NCBI GenBank assembly: GCA_022414725.1
Contig: CM039463.1
Coordinates: forward strand, 75,778,970 to 75,842,969
DNA length: 64,000 nt
Source of the DNA: Microglena sp. YARC
Taxonomy: Eukaryota; Chlorophyta; Chlorophyceae; Chlamydomonadales; Chlamydomonadaceae
Direction: 5' to 3'
Both the position numbers and the translations under genes were made by a program. The notes below the pieces were generated by a model. It had not been told where the DNA came from, did no database searches, and saw only the letters and a list, made by a program, of their open reading frames with translations. Shown here piece after piece: positions 1-8,103 of the stretch (the first letter of the stretch is position 1; each line of letters starts with the position of its first letter).

Positions 1-424
1 GCCCTGTGCATGAACAAACACCAGCCCTGTGCATGAACAAACACCAGCCCTGTGCATGAACAAACATCAGCCCTGTGCATGAACAAACACCAGCCCTGTG
101 CATGAACAAACACCAGCCCTGTGCATGAACAAACATCAGCCCTGTGCATGAACAAACACCAGCCCTGTGCATGAACAAACACCAGCCCTGTGCATGAACA
201 AACACCAGCCCTGTGCATGAACAAACACCAGCCCTGTGCATGAACAAACACCAGCCCTGTGCATGAACAAACACCAGCCCTGTGCATGAACAAACACCAG
301 CCCTGTGCATGAACAAACATCCAACCAATGCATGAACAAACACCAGCCCTGTGCATGAACAAACATCCAACAAATGCGTGAACAAACACCAGCCCTGTGC
401 ATGAACAAACACCAGCCCTGTGCA
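1..424. repeat. 23-bp minisatellite
   Basis: About 18 head-to-tail copies of a 23-base unit (gccctgtgcatgaacaaac plus acca) run from the window edge to about 424. There are a few substitutions: two units near 318 and 366 carry a diverged segment, and some have ATCA for ACCA. The period is not a multiple of three, so the ORF that crosses it on the minus strand is an artefact. It lies on the 3' side of the minus-strand channel exon and may be intronic. Confidence 0.95.
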
Positions 425-837
425 ACACACCAGATGTAGCCACTTGAGGGCGGATAGCTTCACAGCTAGGAGGCTGGCTGGATCGGCTGGAGCCGCAAAA
501 AATGACACAGCAATCATGTCCAAGGGAAGGACACCTATCAAGTCAAACCAGAAGAGACCCCTGCGCATACAACCAAGGGGTTGAGCAAGGTCAGCAAGAA
601 CATTTTTTTTTATTAAAAATAATAATAACAAAAGGTTTGAGAAAGGTCAGCACACACAAAAAAAAGGCAACCAAGGGGTTGAGCAAGGTCAGCAAACAAT
701 AATTGTAACAAAAGGTTTGAGAAAGGTCAGCACACACAAAAAAAGGCAACCAAGGGGTTGAGCAAGGTTAGTAGTGAGGTCTTTGTTTGTTCATTTACAT
801 GAATATTGAACTTCAACATGTGGTAGTCGTGGTGTAT
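425..837. repeat. Short direct repeats, no gene seen
   Basis: A segment reading ccaaggggttgagcaaggt recurs at about 572, 670 and 749, separated by A-rich spacers, the last two within an 80-base unit. Nothing else is recognisable. The repeated segment could be a decayed exon edge of the minus-strand gene, as elsewhere in the window, but no protein match is visible. Confidence 0.5.
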
Positions 838-955
838 ATCTGTGTGTGTCTGTGTGGGTGTGTGGGTGGGTGTGGGTGGGGTGGGGTGGGGTGGGGGTGT
901 GTGGGTGGGTGGGTGGGGTGGGGTGGGTGGGGTGGGGTGGGTGTGTGTGTGAGTG

Positions 956-996
<41 letters not shown>
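838..996. repeat. TGGG-rich simple sequence ending in a G42 run
   Basis: A (TGGG/TGGGG/TG) mixture passes into an uninterrupted run of about 42 G at 955-996. ORFs on both strands across it are low-complexity artefacts. The exact G count is unreliable in any sequencing chemistry. Confidence 0.9.
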
Positions 997-1059
997 CGGA
1001 CATGTCATGTTGACTTCCATGCCTCAATATCTATACCCATACTTTCAAGCCTGAACTTT

Positions 1060-1625
1060 GTACCAATCAAATCAAATCAAATTAAATCAAACCCTCAGCT
1101 GGAGTGACAACCAGCGAGGCAAGAAACCTGAAGAAGTGTTTAAATGGGTGCCGACAAAATATGGAACACTGCCACCCTAATTGCACCCAACGGAATTGTA
1201 TCAATTGATATACCAATCCAATCCAATCCAATCCAATCCAATCCAATTCAATTCAATCCAATCCAATGCAATGCAATTCAATTCAATTAAATTAAATCAA
1301 ATGCTCAGCTGGAGTGACAACCAGCGAGGCATAAGACCTGAAGAAGTGCTTAAATGGGTGCCGACGAAATATGGAATACTGCCATCCTAATTGCACCCAA
1401 CGGAATTGTAACAAGCCATGTAACAATCCATGTAACAATCCATGTAACAATTCATGTTACAATCCATGTAACAATCCATGTAACAATCCATGTAACGATC
1501 CATGTAACAATCCATGTAACAATCCATGTAATAATCCATGTAACAATCCATGTAACAATCCATGTAACAATCCATGTAACAATCCATGTAACAATCCATG
1601 TAACAATCCATGTCCCAATCCAATC
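1060..1625. repeat. Pentamer and 12-mer simple repeats with decayed exon pieces
   Basis: ATCAA/CCAAT-type pentamer tracts lie at about 1068-1090 and 1218-1300. An array of the 12-mer CCATGTAACAAT covers about 1415-1615 (roughly 16 units). Between them, two copies of a ~65-base segment (about 1096-1160 and 1302-1366) resemble, on the minus strand, the end of the channel exon, where the protein reads DGLLIV. They are interpreted as decayed boundary copies. Confidence 0.75.
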
Positions 1626-1677
1626 CAATGTAATGCAATACAATACAGTCAAATGCAATACTCAACTAGAGTGACGA

Positions 1678-1782
1678 TCAGCAAGCCATCACACCTGAAG
1701 TAGAATGTTCTGATCGTTTTCAGATATGTCTTTAACACTTGTGTCTTTTTCTCCACGTAGGCTGTGTTCATGCTGATGAATC
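1678..1782 (-). pseudogene. Decayed duplicate of the channel exon end
   Basis: On the minus strand this reads MNTAYVEKKTQVLKT, then FRCDGLLIV, almost the same as the C-terminal third of the exon at 2028-2292. It lacks the upstream membrane segments and the GTAAAA donor is not preserved. It lies downstream, in transcript order, of the full exon, so it is a tandem copy of the exon 3' edge left in the intron. Confidence 0.75.
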
Positions 1783-2027
1783 CAATCGAATCAAAGCAAG
1801 TTTGTGTACAGGCTAATGAATCGAAATCAAGGCTGTTTTGGGGATAATGAAGCCAATGTAATGCAATGCAATGCAATGCAATGCAATGCAATCAGATGCT
1901 CAACTAGAGTGACAATCCCTACTGCCTGGAGGGTGACACTTACAATGTCTGCCATGGTCACTTTCCCCAGCTGTGGCGTACGGGAGAGTCCCCTTAACAC
2001 CACGCCCCTCCATGCATTTGTTTTTAC

Positions 2028-2292
2028 AATCAGCAAGCCATCACACCTGAAGTAGTGTTTTCTGATCGTTTTCAGATCCGTCTTCAGCACTTGTGTCTTT
2101 TGCTCCACGTAGGCAGTGTTCATGTTAATGAAAAGGTCGATGCCAAAGACAACGAATAAGAAGATCTCCATCACATGTGCAACGTCATCGAAAGGGCCTA
2201 GCCTCTGTTGATGCTTGAATGCTATGATGAGCGGCTCAATATAGGCCGTGGCAAAAGCCGCAACAACAGTTATGCCCCACCAGACGCGGTAC
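2028..2292 (-). CDS. Internal exon of a CNG/HCN/EAG-type cation channel (S1-S3 start)
   Basis: The open segment encodes a first membrane helix (VWWGITVVAAFATAY then IEPLIIAF), a hydrophilic loop, a second helix (MEIFLFVVFGIDLFINM) and then TAYVEQKTQ, a DLKTIRKHYF linker and the start of S3 (DGLLIV). An S2 ending in D-[LI]-x-x-N followed by TAY, then an 'xxIxxxYLR' linker, is typical of six-helix channels with a C-terminal cyclic-nucleotide-binding-type domain. The acceptor is at 2293-2294 and the donor GTAAAA begins at 2027 (minus strand). Pore and ligand-binding domains would lie beyond the left edge. Ion selectivity cannot be judged without the pore. Confidence 0.75.
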
Positions 2293-2299
2293 CTGGATG

Positions 2300-2475
2300 G
2301 AGGGGGGGGAGGGGGACGGGGAGGGGGACGGGGACGGGGGGGCAGGGGGGGGGGGGGGGGGGGGGTAAAGATAAACAGGCATTTGTAGCTGCATCTATCG
2401 GGCGTGTGTGTGGGGTGGGGGCGGGGGGTGGGGAGTAATTTGGGTTTATCTCTACTTACACCCACACACACACAA
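2300..2475. repeat. G-rich low-complexity tract
   Basis: GGGGAC/GGGGG-rich sequence with a poly-G run of about 24 bases at about 2343-2366. It lies just upstream, in transcript order, of the channel exon acceptor and gives a C-rich stretch there on the minus strand. It was translated as polyproline only by an ORF read-through. Confidence 0.8.
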
Positions 2476-2477
2476 AC

Positions 2478-2512
2478 AGTAATGTCCCACCAGACGCATT
2501 ACCTAAAGGTAG
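2478..2512 (-). pseudogene. Partial duplicate of the channel exon start
   Basis: The plus strand here (cccaccagacgcattacct) repeats 2275-2293 with few changes. On the minus strand this copies the acceptor and the first codons of the exon (the YRVWWG region). It is an acceptor-side copy lying before the complete exon in transcript order. Confidence 0.6.
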
Positions 2513-2519
2513 GAAAAGG

Positions 2520-4195
2520 CAAGCAGGGTACTGGTGCGGAAACTGGTATTGGTGTTGGCATTGGTAGTGGCACTTTTTGTGCTGGTTTTGGTGCTGGTGT
2601 TGGTACTTGTACTGTTGTTGGTACTGGTGCTTGTTTTGGTGTTGGTACTAGTACTGGTGCTTGTTTTGGTGTTGGTGTTGGTACTGGTGCTTGTTTTGGT
2701 GTTGGTGTTGGTACTGGTTTTGATGCTTGTTTTGGTGTTGGTACTAGTACTGGTTTTGATGCTTGTTTTGGTGTTGGTACTAGTACTGGTTTTGATGCTT
2801 GTTTTGGTGTTGGTTTTGGTACTGATGCTTGTTTTGGTGTTGGTGTTGGTACTGGTACTGGTGTTTGTTTTGGTGTTGGTTTTGGTACTGGTGCTTGTTT
2901 TGGTGTTGGTGTTGGTACTGGTACTGGTGTTTGTTTTGGTGTTGGTTTTGGTACTGGTGCTTGTTTTGGTGTTGGTACAGGTACTAGTTTTTATGCTTAT
3001 TTTGGTGCTGGTGTTGGTACTGGTACTGATGCTTGTTATGGTGCTTGTTTTGGTACTGGTACTGGTGCTTGTTTTGGTGCTGGTACTGGTACTGATGCTT
3101 GTTTTGGTGCTGGTGTTGGTGTTGGTACTGGTACTGGTTTTTAAGCTTGTTTTGGTGTTGGTAATGGTACTGGTGCTTGATTTGGCTTTGGTGTTGGCAC
3201 TGGTGCTTGTTTTGGTGTTGGTGTTGGTACGGGTACTGGTTTTAATGCTTGTTTTGGTGTTGGTACTGGTACTATTGTTGGTGCTTGTTTTAGTGTTAAT
3301 CCTGTTACTGGTCTTGGTACTGGTAATGGTACAGGTATTAGTAATGGTACTGGTGCTTGTTTTGATGTTGGTACTGGTACTAGTACTGGTTTTGATGCTT
3401 GTTTTGGTGTTGGTACTAGTACTGGTTTTGATGCTTGTTTTGGTGTTGGTACTAGTACTGGTGCTTGTTTTGGTGTTGGTGTTGGTACTGGTGCTTGTTT
3501 TGGTGTTGGTACTGGTACTAGTACTGGTTTTGATGCTTGTTTTGGTGTTGGTACTAGTACTGGTTTTGATGCTTGTTTTGGTGTTGGTACTAGTACTGGT
3601 TTTGATGCTTGTTTTGGTGTTGGTTTTGGTACTGGTGCGTGTTTTGGTGTTGGTGTTGGTACTGGTACTGGTGTTTGCTTTGGTGTTTGTTTTGGTACTG
3701 GTGTTTGTTTTGGTGTTGGTGTTGGTACTGGTACTGGTGTTTGTTTTGGTGTTGGTTATGGTACTGGTGCTTGTTTTGGTGTTGGTACAGGTACTAGTTT
3801 TTATGCTTGTTTTGATGCTGGTGTTGGTACTGGTACTGATGCTTGTTATGGTGTTGGTGTTGGTACTGGTACTGGTGCTTGTTTTGGTGCTGGTACTGGT
3901 ACTGATGCTTGTTTTGGTGCTGGTGTTGGTGTTGGTACTGGTACTGGTTTTTATGCTTGTTTTGGTGTTGGTAATGGTACTGGTGCTTGATTTGGTTTTG
4001 GTGTTGGCACTGGTGCTTGTTTTGGTGTTGGTGTTGGTACAGGTACTGGTTTTAATGCTTGTTTTGGTGTTGGTACTGGTACTATTGTTGGTGCTTGTTT
4101 TAGTGTTAATCCTGTTACTGGCCTTGGTACTGGTAATGGTACAGGTATTAGTAATGGTACTGATATTGATACTGGTGTTCGTATTGATAAGATAG
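2520..4195. repeat. GT-rich array (GGTACTGGTGYTTGTTTTGGTGTTGGT) with 810-bp higher-order period
   Basis: Variants of a GGTRYT hexamer-based unit run for about 1.7 kb. A distinctive block (gtgcttgttttagtgttaat, then cctgttactgg) recurs at 3281 and 4091, so the array also has an 810-base higher-order duplication. Because the basic unit is 6n long and lacks stops, it creates spurious ORFs of 597 codons on the minus strand and 553 on the plus strand, rich in T/N/S or L/V. I see no reason to call either a gene. Confidence 0.9.
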
Positions 4196-4290
4196 GGTGG
4201 CTTATGGGGCGGAGATGCATGGCTGAGCGCAGAGGACAATCTGTTCATAGCGCAACTAGTCATGGATCGCATTGAATGGATTGCATGGCC
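4196..4290 (-). pseudogene. Copy of the segment at 4525-4640
   Basis: About 95 bases (around tgcatggctgagcgcagagg and the following actagtcatggatcgcattg) are a diverged direct repeat of 4530-4630. On the minus strand both read as HAS, then PPY, preceded by a Cys/Asn/Leu-Ser pattern. It is probably another exon-edge copy of the minus-strand gene. Confidence 0.4.
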
Positions 4291-4524
4291 CACCACCCAC
4301 CAGCTAACTAGTCACGAGTCACCATCCCACACGTGTGTGTTACATGTGCTCCCTCCGCATGCAAGGTGGCCCCACACCACACCACACCACCTCAATCTAC
4401 ACCACGCTACACCACCTCAACCTGCCACACACTTCCTTTCCCACCAACAGGTAGCAGAATTGGGTGTGCCCTACATCCTGATGCACATGCAAGGTACCCA
4501 GGAGTGTGTGACACAAAGACGTTT

Positions 4525-4800
4525 GATAGGGGGGCTCCTGGGATACAGATGCATGGCAGGGCGCCTTGGAGAGCATGTTAATGACGCAATTAGCCCCGGA
4601 TTGCACGGTCCCACCACCCACCAAGATTGACTCGGCAGAATCACGTGCTCACAGCGGGGCACCTCTTCCGCATCCATTCTTTTGAACACGCCAATTTCTC
4701 GGGCAGATGCCGAGGGTGTTCGGTAGAGAGAAGCCGTGGAAAGAGATTCTGGCCCTGGTCGACTTCCCAAGCGCGTGTAAGGTGCGAAATTAGAAGAATG
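4525..4800 (-). CDS. Putative exon of the minus-strand gene
   Basis: The minus strand is open from about 4809 to 4471. It contains an unbiased stretch with SLSTASLYRTPSASAREIG and then FKRMDAEEVP, which could be a cytoplasmic N-terminal segment of the channel. The 4525-4630 part also exists as a decayed copy at 4196-4290. There is no homology I recognise and no unambiguous splice sites. The link to the channel gene is inferred only from strand and position. Confidence 0.3.
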
Positions 4801-4829
4801 AGCATCCATGCTGACTCAGTCCTCTAACC

Positions 4830-5340
4830 TAGGACTAGGTGGCCTTGCTGGAGCACGAAATCAGAACGAGGCTCGTGGTAACGCAGATTGGTGCTGATGT
4901 AAGGTGTGCATGGTCGATGTCGTTTTGTCGTGAAAATGGTGGTGAGCTGCTGATTTGGACATCAAGAAACAGTGCAGGGGCACGGGGCAGGTGAGGGGGC
5001 ACGGGGCAGGGTCGGGGGCAGGGGCCCAGCAGGGGCGGGCATGGGCGACCCGGGGGGACGACCACTGACCGGTGCCCGTCGGCTCTGGCAGGTAATGCCC
5101 CCCCTGCCCGGGCGGGGTACGACACTCGGCGGCACCGAAAGGAAGGGGGGGCGTAAAACCCCAAGGTTACCGGTAGTGAGACCCAGGACCTGCGAACAGT
5201 GTATATAATCACCCTTAACGATGTTCTGCTGGCCTATATCAATAAACATACGATCCTATATCTTCATACGATCATTGATAAACAAAGGCAACTTCTCACG
5301 ACCCTCAACATCTGGGTTGCATATCAACACATGTCTATGT
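4830..5340. other. No gene seen; GC-rich then AT-rich unique sequence
   Basis: A GC-rich block (about 4970-5170) is followed by an AT-rich block. Open frames on both strands are short and compositionally driven. No splice sites, tRNA boxes or terminal repeats were found. Confidence 0.4.
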
Positions 5341-5492
5341 TACAGTCCAGGGGTAGGCCAAATAGGCTAGAGGGACTTGCTCAACCGTGATAGGAAGGGC
5401 TTAAAGAGAAATGCATTGATGAACTGAACCCAAACAATCTTTTTACCGACGGGGGCCCTTAGTTTGTGCTACAGTGATTATTTAATTAATTT
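5341..5492 (+). repeat. Dispersed 'GTCCAGGGGTAGGCCAAATA' element, plus copy
   Basis: This is a full-looking copy of a roughly 150-base dispersed element. In order it has a GTTACAGTCCAGG start, GGCCAAATAGGCTA, a GGGACTTGC block, an ACTGAACCC block, then TAGTTTGTGCTRCAGTGAT. Other copies are near 32395, 37440 and 44835 (plus) and 33975, 41806, 60575 and 62630 (minus), with fragments near 32145, 55352, 61520 and 61980. Several copies have ACAT/GTAT tetramers at the GTCC end, like a retroposon tail. Its class is unresolved. Confidence 0.8.
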
Positions 5493-5622
5493 AATGTAAA
5501 GAAATAATTTCGCTATCACATCGGGAAAGCAGTTTATGATAATTGCGAATCGCACTCAAAAGGACTTCGAAGCTACATTAAAACCCGCATGATGTTCATC
5601 TTGAACTTGACCTACATCCTAT

Positions 5623-5972
5623 CAGGGTACTTCGAACGGACCCCAGGGGTTGCGTCCTGGGACGCAACCTAATTCGGTCTGTTGCGTCCTAGGACCGTCC
5701 AATTTGGTAGGCTGCATCCTGGGACGCATTCAGGTCTTCACGGTGCGTCTGACTATCAAAAGAAGCCTTAGCCCACGGCAATGGAGTGGTGGTGGGCCAA
5801 TCAACTGATGGGTGAGACGCAACCAACATCCTGAACCTGCGTCTGCGACGCAACCAACCTCATGGATCTGCGTCCGGGACGCAACGGACCCTCCCATGTT
5901 GCGTCTGCGACGCAACAGACCCTCCCCATGTTGCGTCCTGGGACGCAAGGACGCGCGTCCTGCACAACCCTG
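5623..5972. mobile_element. hAT-type MITE, GCGTCC-rich family (copy 1)
   Basis: A 350-base element begins CAGGGTACTTCGAACGG and ends GCACAACCCTG. It is flanked by 8-bp near-duplicates (catcctat/catcatat). Inside are many short palindromic GCGTCC-GGGACGC motifs. There is no coding capacity. A CAGGG terminus plus an 8-bp target duplication is characteristic of non-autonomous hAT elements. A second copy with a perfect duplication is at 55939-56289. Confidence 0.8.
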
Positions 5973-6127
5973 CATCATATACGTCACACTCAATATTTCA
6001 ACGGGGACCATAGGGCGCTTCCATCTATCTGTTTCCACTTTTAAATAATACGGTATGAAGAGATTCTAAATCTAGCCATGTTGCGGATCAATTTATGTGG
6101 CAGGTCTCTTTTGAGGTAGTTCTTCAT

Positions 6128-6292
6128 CAGGGTACTACAAAGCACACGCGACAGCGCGATTTACTGCACACTTTTTGAGCCCCGCCCACTGCGCGTTTGG
6201 CGCAGTTTGTACAACTCCCTGTGGGCGCAGCGCAGTTATTGCGCTTTTTGCACTACAAAGCGCTGACAAATTTGACAAAATGCAGTACCCTG
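6128..6292. mobile_element. hAT-type MITE, GCGCAAAA family
   Basis: A 165-base element has CAGGGTACTACA at one end and TGCAGTACCCTG at the other, and is flanked by ttcttcat/ttctgcat (7 of 8). The interior consists of repeated GCGC and AAAGCGC words. Related copies are at 29992, 31743, 55431, 57484 and 62338, and probably 48053. Confidence 0.85.
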
Positions 6293-6300
6293 TTCTGCAT

Positions 6301-7310
6301 GTAAGGTTTACCTTCCACATTCCGAACTGAGGACATCCAGTCGACGGACGCACTATGAGGCATCCCTCCTTCCACATGAACTAAAATCATGTTCGGCTCT
6401 AGGATGTGATGATCCTGTCTTATTGTTGTAGTAAAATAAACATGATTTTAGCATGGGACTTCCTCCGCTAGTTGAAAATCAGTCAGTCAGCGTAAACGAG
6501 TAAAATGTCGCTTCTCATTATTTCAGAGTCGCCCACACAGTACTTCTTTGCATTTTGATTTTTGGACTTGAATTCCAAGGTGTCAGAACTAGTTTTTTTT
6601 AACCCTGCGATTTTTGCCTTTTCTGGATTCTCGGCATTTGGGGCATTGGGCCCCAGAACCTGTTATTGTCCGGCTTTCCTGGCTTCTTTAGAGTGACTTA
6701 GAGTGCGCAGGTTCCCCACCGTGTCGCGCCTGCTGTAGTGCCGCTGACAGATAGGGCACGCACTCAGTCACACCAGTACCCTGATGTACTGCTGCTATCT
6801 TCCTCATCAGTCGGCTCCTCCCGTCTGATGCGTATTCTATAGTAACTATCATCTCTTCTTCTATCCCAGACTCCAGGAAGTGAAAGAACCAATATTGCGA
6901 TGTAAGGGGGGTGGCACATTTTCTTTACAAATAACCCTGTGAAACCCACCTCCTGGGGTGGAAATCTTTTCAGAACTAAAATAAATGTGGGAGTGAGTCG
7001 ACTGACACCGGAGACCCACCCTATGAGGCGAAAATTAATCTTGTAAAAACGACAAAATCCTTGAGTCGAGGGCCAGAGCACGGAGACCCGACCCTTGAGG
7101 CGAAAGTCGCTTTTGTAAACAAATGTGTGTCTTAGATTGTAAGAGGAGGTCAGGTCAGGTACGTGTGGGACTTCGCGTTTGGCAAAACAATTGATGCGAC
7201 TACTCTTTTGTGGGAGTGGCAACGCCATTCGAACTGAATCCTAAATGTCGCTGGTTTATGTCGGGAGACCCACCTCCTGGGGTAAAATTTATCACATCTA
7301 AAAAAATGAG
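6301..7310. other. No confident gene; short tandem copies around 6940-7300
   Basis: A segment containing GGAGACCCACC then TGGGG or TGAGGCGAAA recurs near 6948, 7010, 7082 and 7265. The minus strand of 6764-6890 encodes an acidic, charged stretch (RREEPTDEEDSSSTS) before a stop, which could be an exon of the minus-strand gene. No unambiguous splice sites support it. Confidence 0.35.
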
Positions 7311-7409
7311 GTAGGAGTTGATGCTTGATAGCAAGGCGGTTCTAAAAAATGAATTGGTTATATTTGTTTTTTACATGGCTTTCCAGTGGACGCTTCTATG
7401 TGTTTTCTA

Positions 7410-7521
7410 TCAAGAAAGACATTCCTCGCTCGTCGCTCCATGTAGCGCTTGCGCCTGCGGCGAGGATTTCCTGGATTCGCTGCTCTGCCGGCTCCGAGCT
7501 GCCAGCGTCAGCCTCACTCAT
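7410..7521 (-). CDS. Putative first exon of a minus-strand gene
   Basis: An ATG at 7521-7519 opens a well-balanced reading frame: MSEADAGSSEPAEQRIQEIL, then AAGASATWSDERGMSFLI. It stays open until a stop just past 7405. The composition looks coding, and it points away from the RNA-binding-protein gene that starts at 8044, giving a divergent pair. A possible donor is the GTCTTT at about 7426-7421. No family is recognised. It could be the start of the channel gene or of a separate one. Confidence 0.35.
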
Positions 7522-7881
7522 TTCAGGCTGTACAGGCCTTCCTGCCCGTTTCTTGCCAGGAGGGAACGCTGGGAGGGAACATTCTCTGACGAAAATTCTT
7601 TTAGTTCACCTCGCGCCCAGGCCCAGGGCGGGGCCCGGGGCGGCAGGGCCAGAGCTACGGCTGAGCGACGGCTGCCAGCTCATCACCACCGAGTACTGAA
7701 ATCGGGCAATTCAACTGCCAAGTGGTTAGCACATGTGATTAGATCAGTTCCGAGATCAGTTTAGGTGATGAAATGGATCGGAATTCCTTCTGATGGCTGC
7801 TGGAGACAGCCCTGAGGCTTTCAAACCTTTCAGCTGGCGATTCAAGCACGGCTAGGGCCCAGCCCAAACCCTACACTAACA

Positions 7882-7889
7882 TATATAAG
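7882..7889 (+). promoter_or_regulatory. TATA box (TATATAAG) of the RBM45-like gene
   Basis: TATATAAG lies 155 bases before the start codon at 8044. A TATA-dependent start would fall near 7912-7920, in a pyrimidine-rich stretch (ttctctctctaatc), leaving a 5' leader of about 125-130 bases. Position and match are good; use of the site is inferred. Confidence 0.6.
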
Positions 7890-8043
7890 CGGGCAACGTT
7901 CTCTCTCTAATCAATGCCATTCTGACCTCCATCGCTGCATGCACGGTACACGATGATTGCGTGTTGATGCGGTGAATCTGTGTAACACACTGCTATACAA
8001 GTAAACTATACGCACGTATATTAATCGGGCACACGCACTAGCA

Positions 8044-8103
8044 ATGAGTTCTGAGGATCCCCCTGGTAGCCGGCTCTTTGTGGTTTGCGGCAATGCGTGT
8101 GAG
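8044..8103 (+). CDS. Exon 1: start and RNP2 of RRM1
   Basis: The ATG at 8044 opens MSSEDPPGSR followed by the RNP2 strand LFVVCG, and ends NACE before a GTAACG donor. It is the only ATG in frame ahead of RRM1 and follows the TATA box at a suitable distance. Confidence 0.8.

Noticed and set aside
136..408. Cys/Trp-rich 90-codon minus ORF
   Set aside because: Pure translation of the 23-bp minisatellite; not conserved in frame because the unit is not a multiple of three.
2503..4296. 597- and 553-codon ORFs on opposite strands
   Set aside because: Both are translations of the same hexamer-based array; composition is T/N/S or L/V only, with no domain or splice support.
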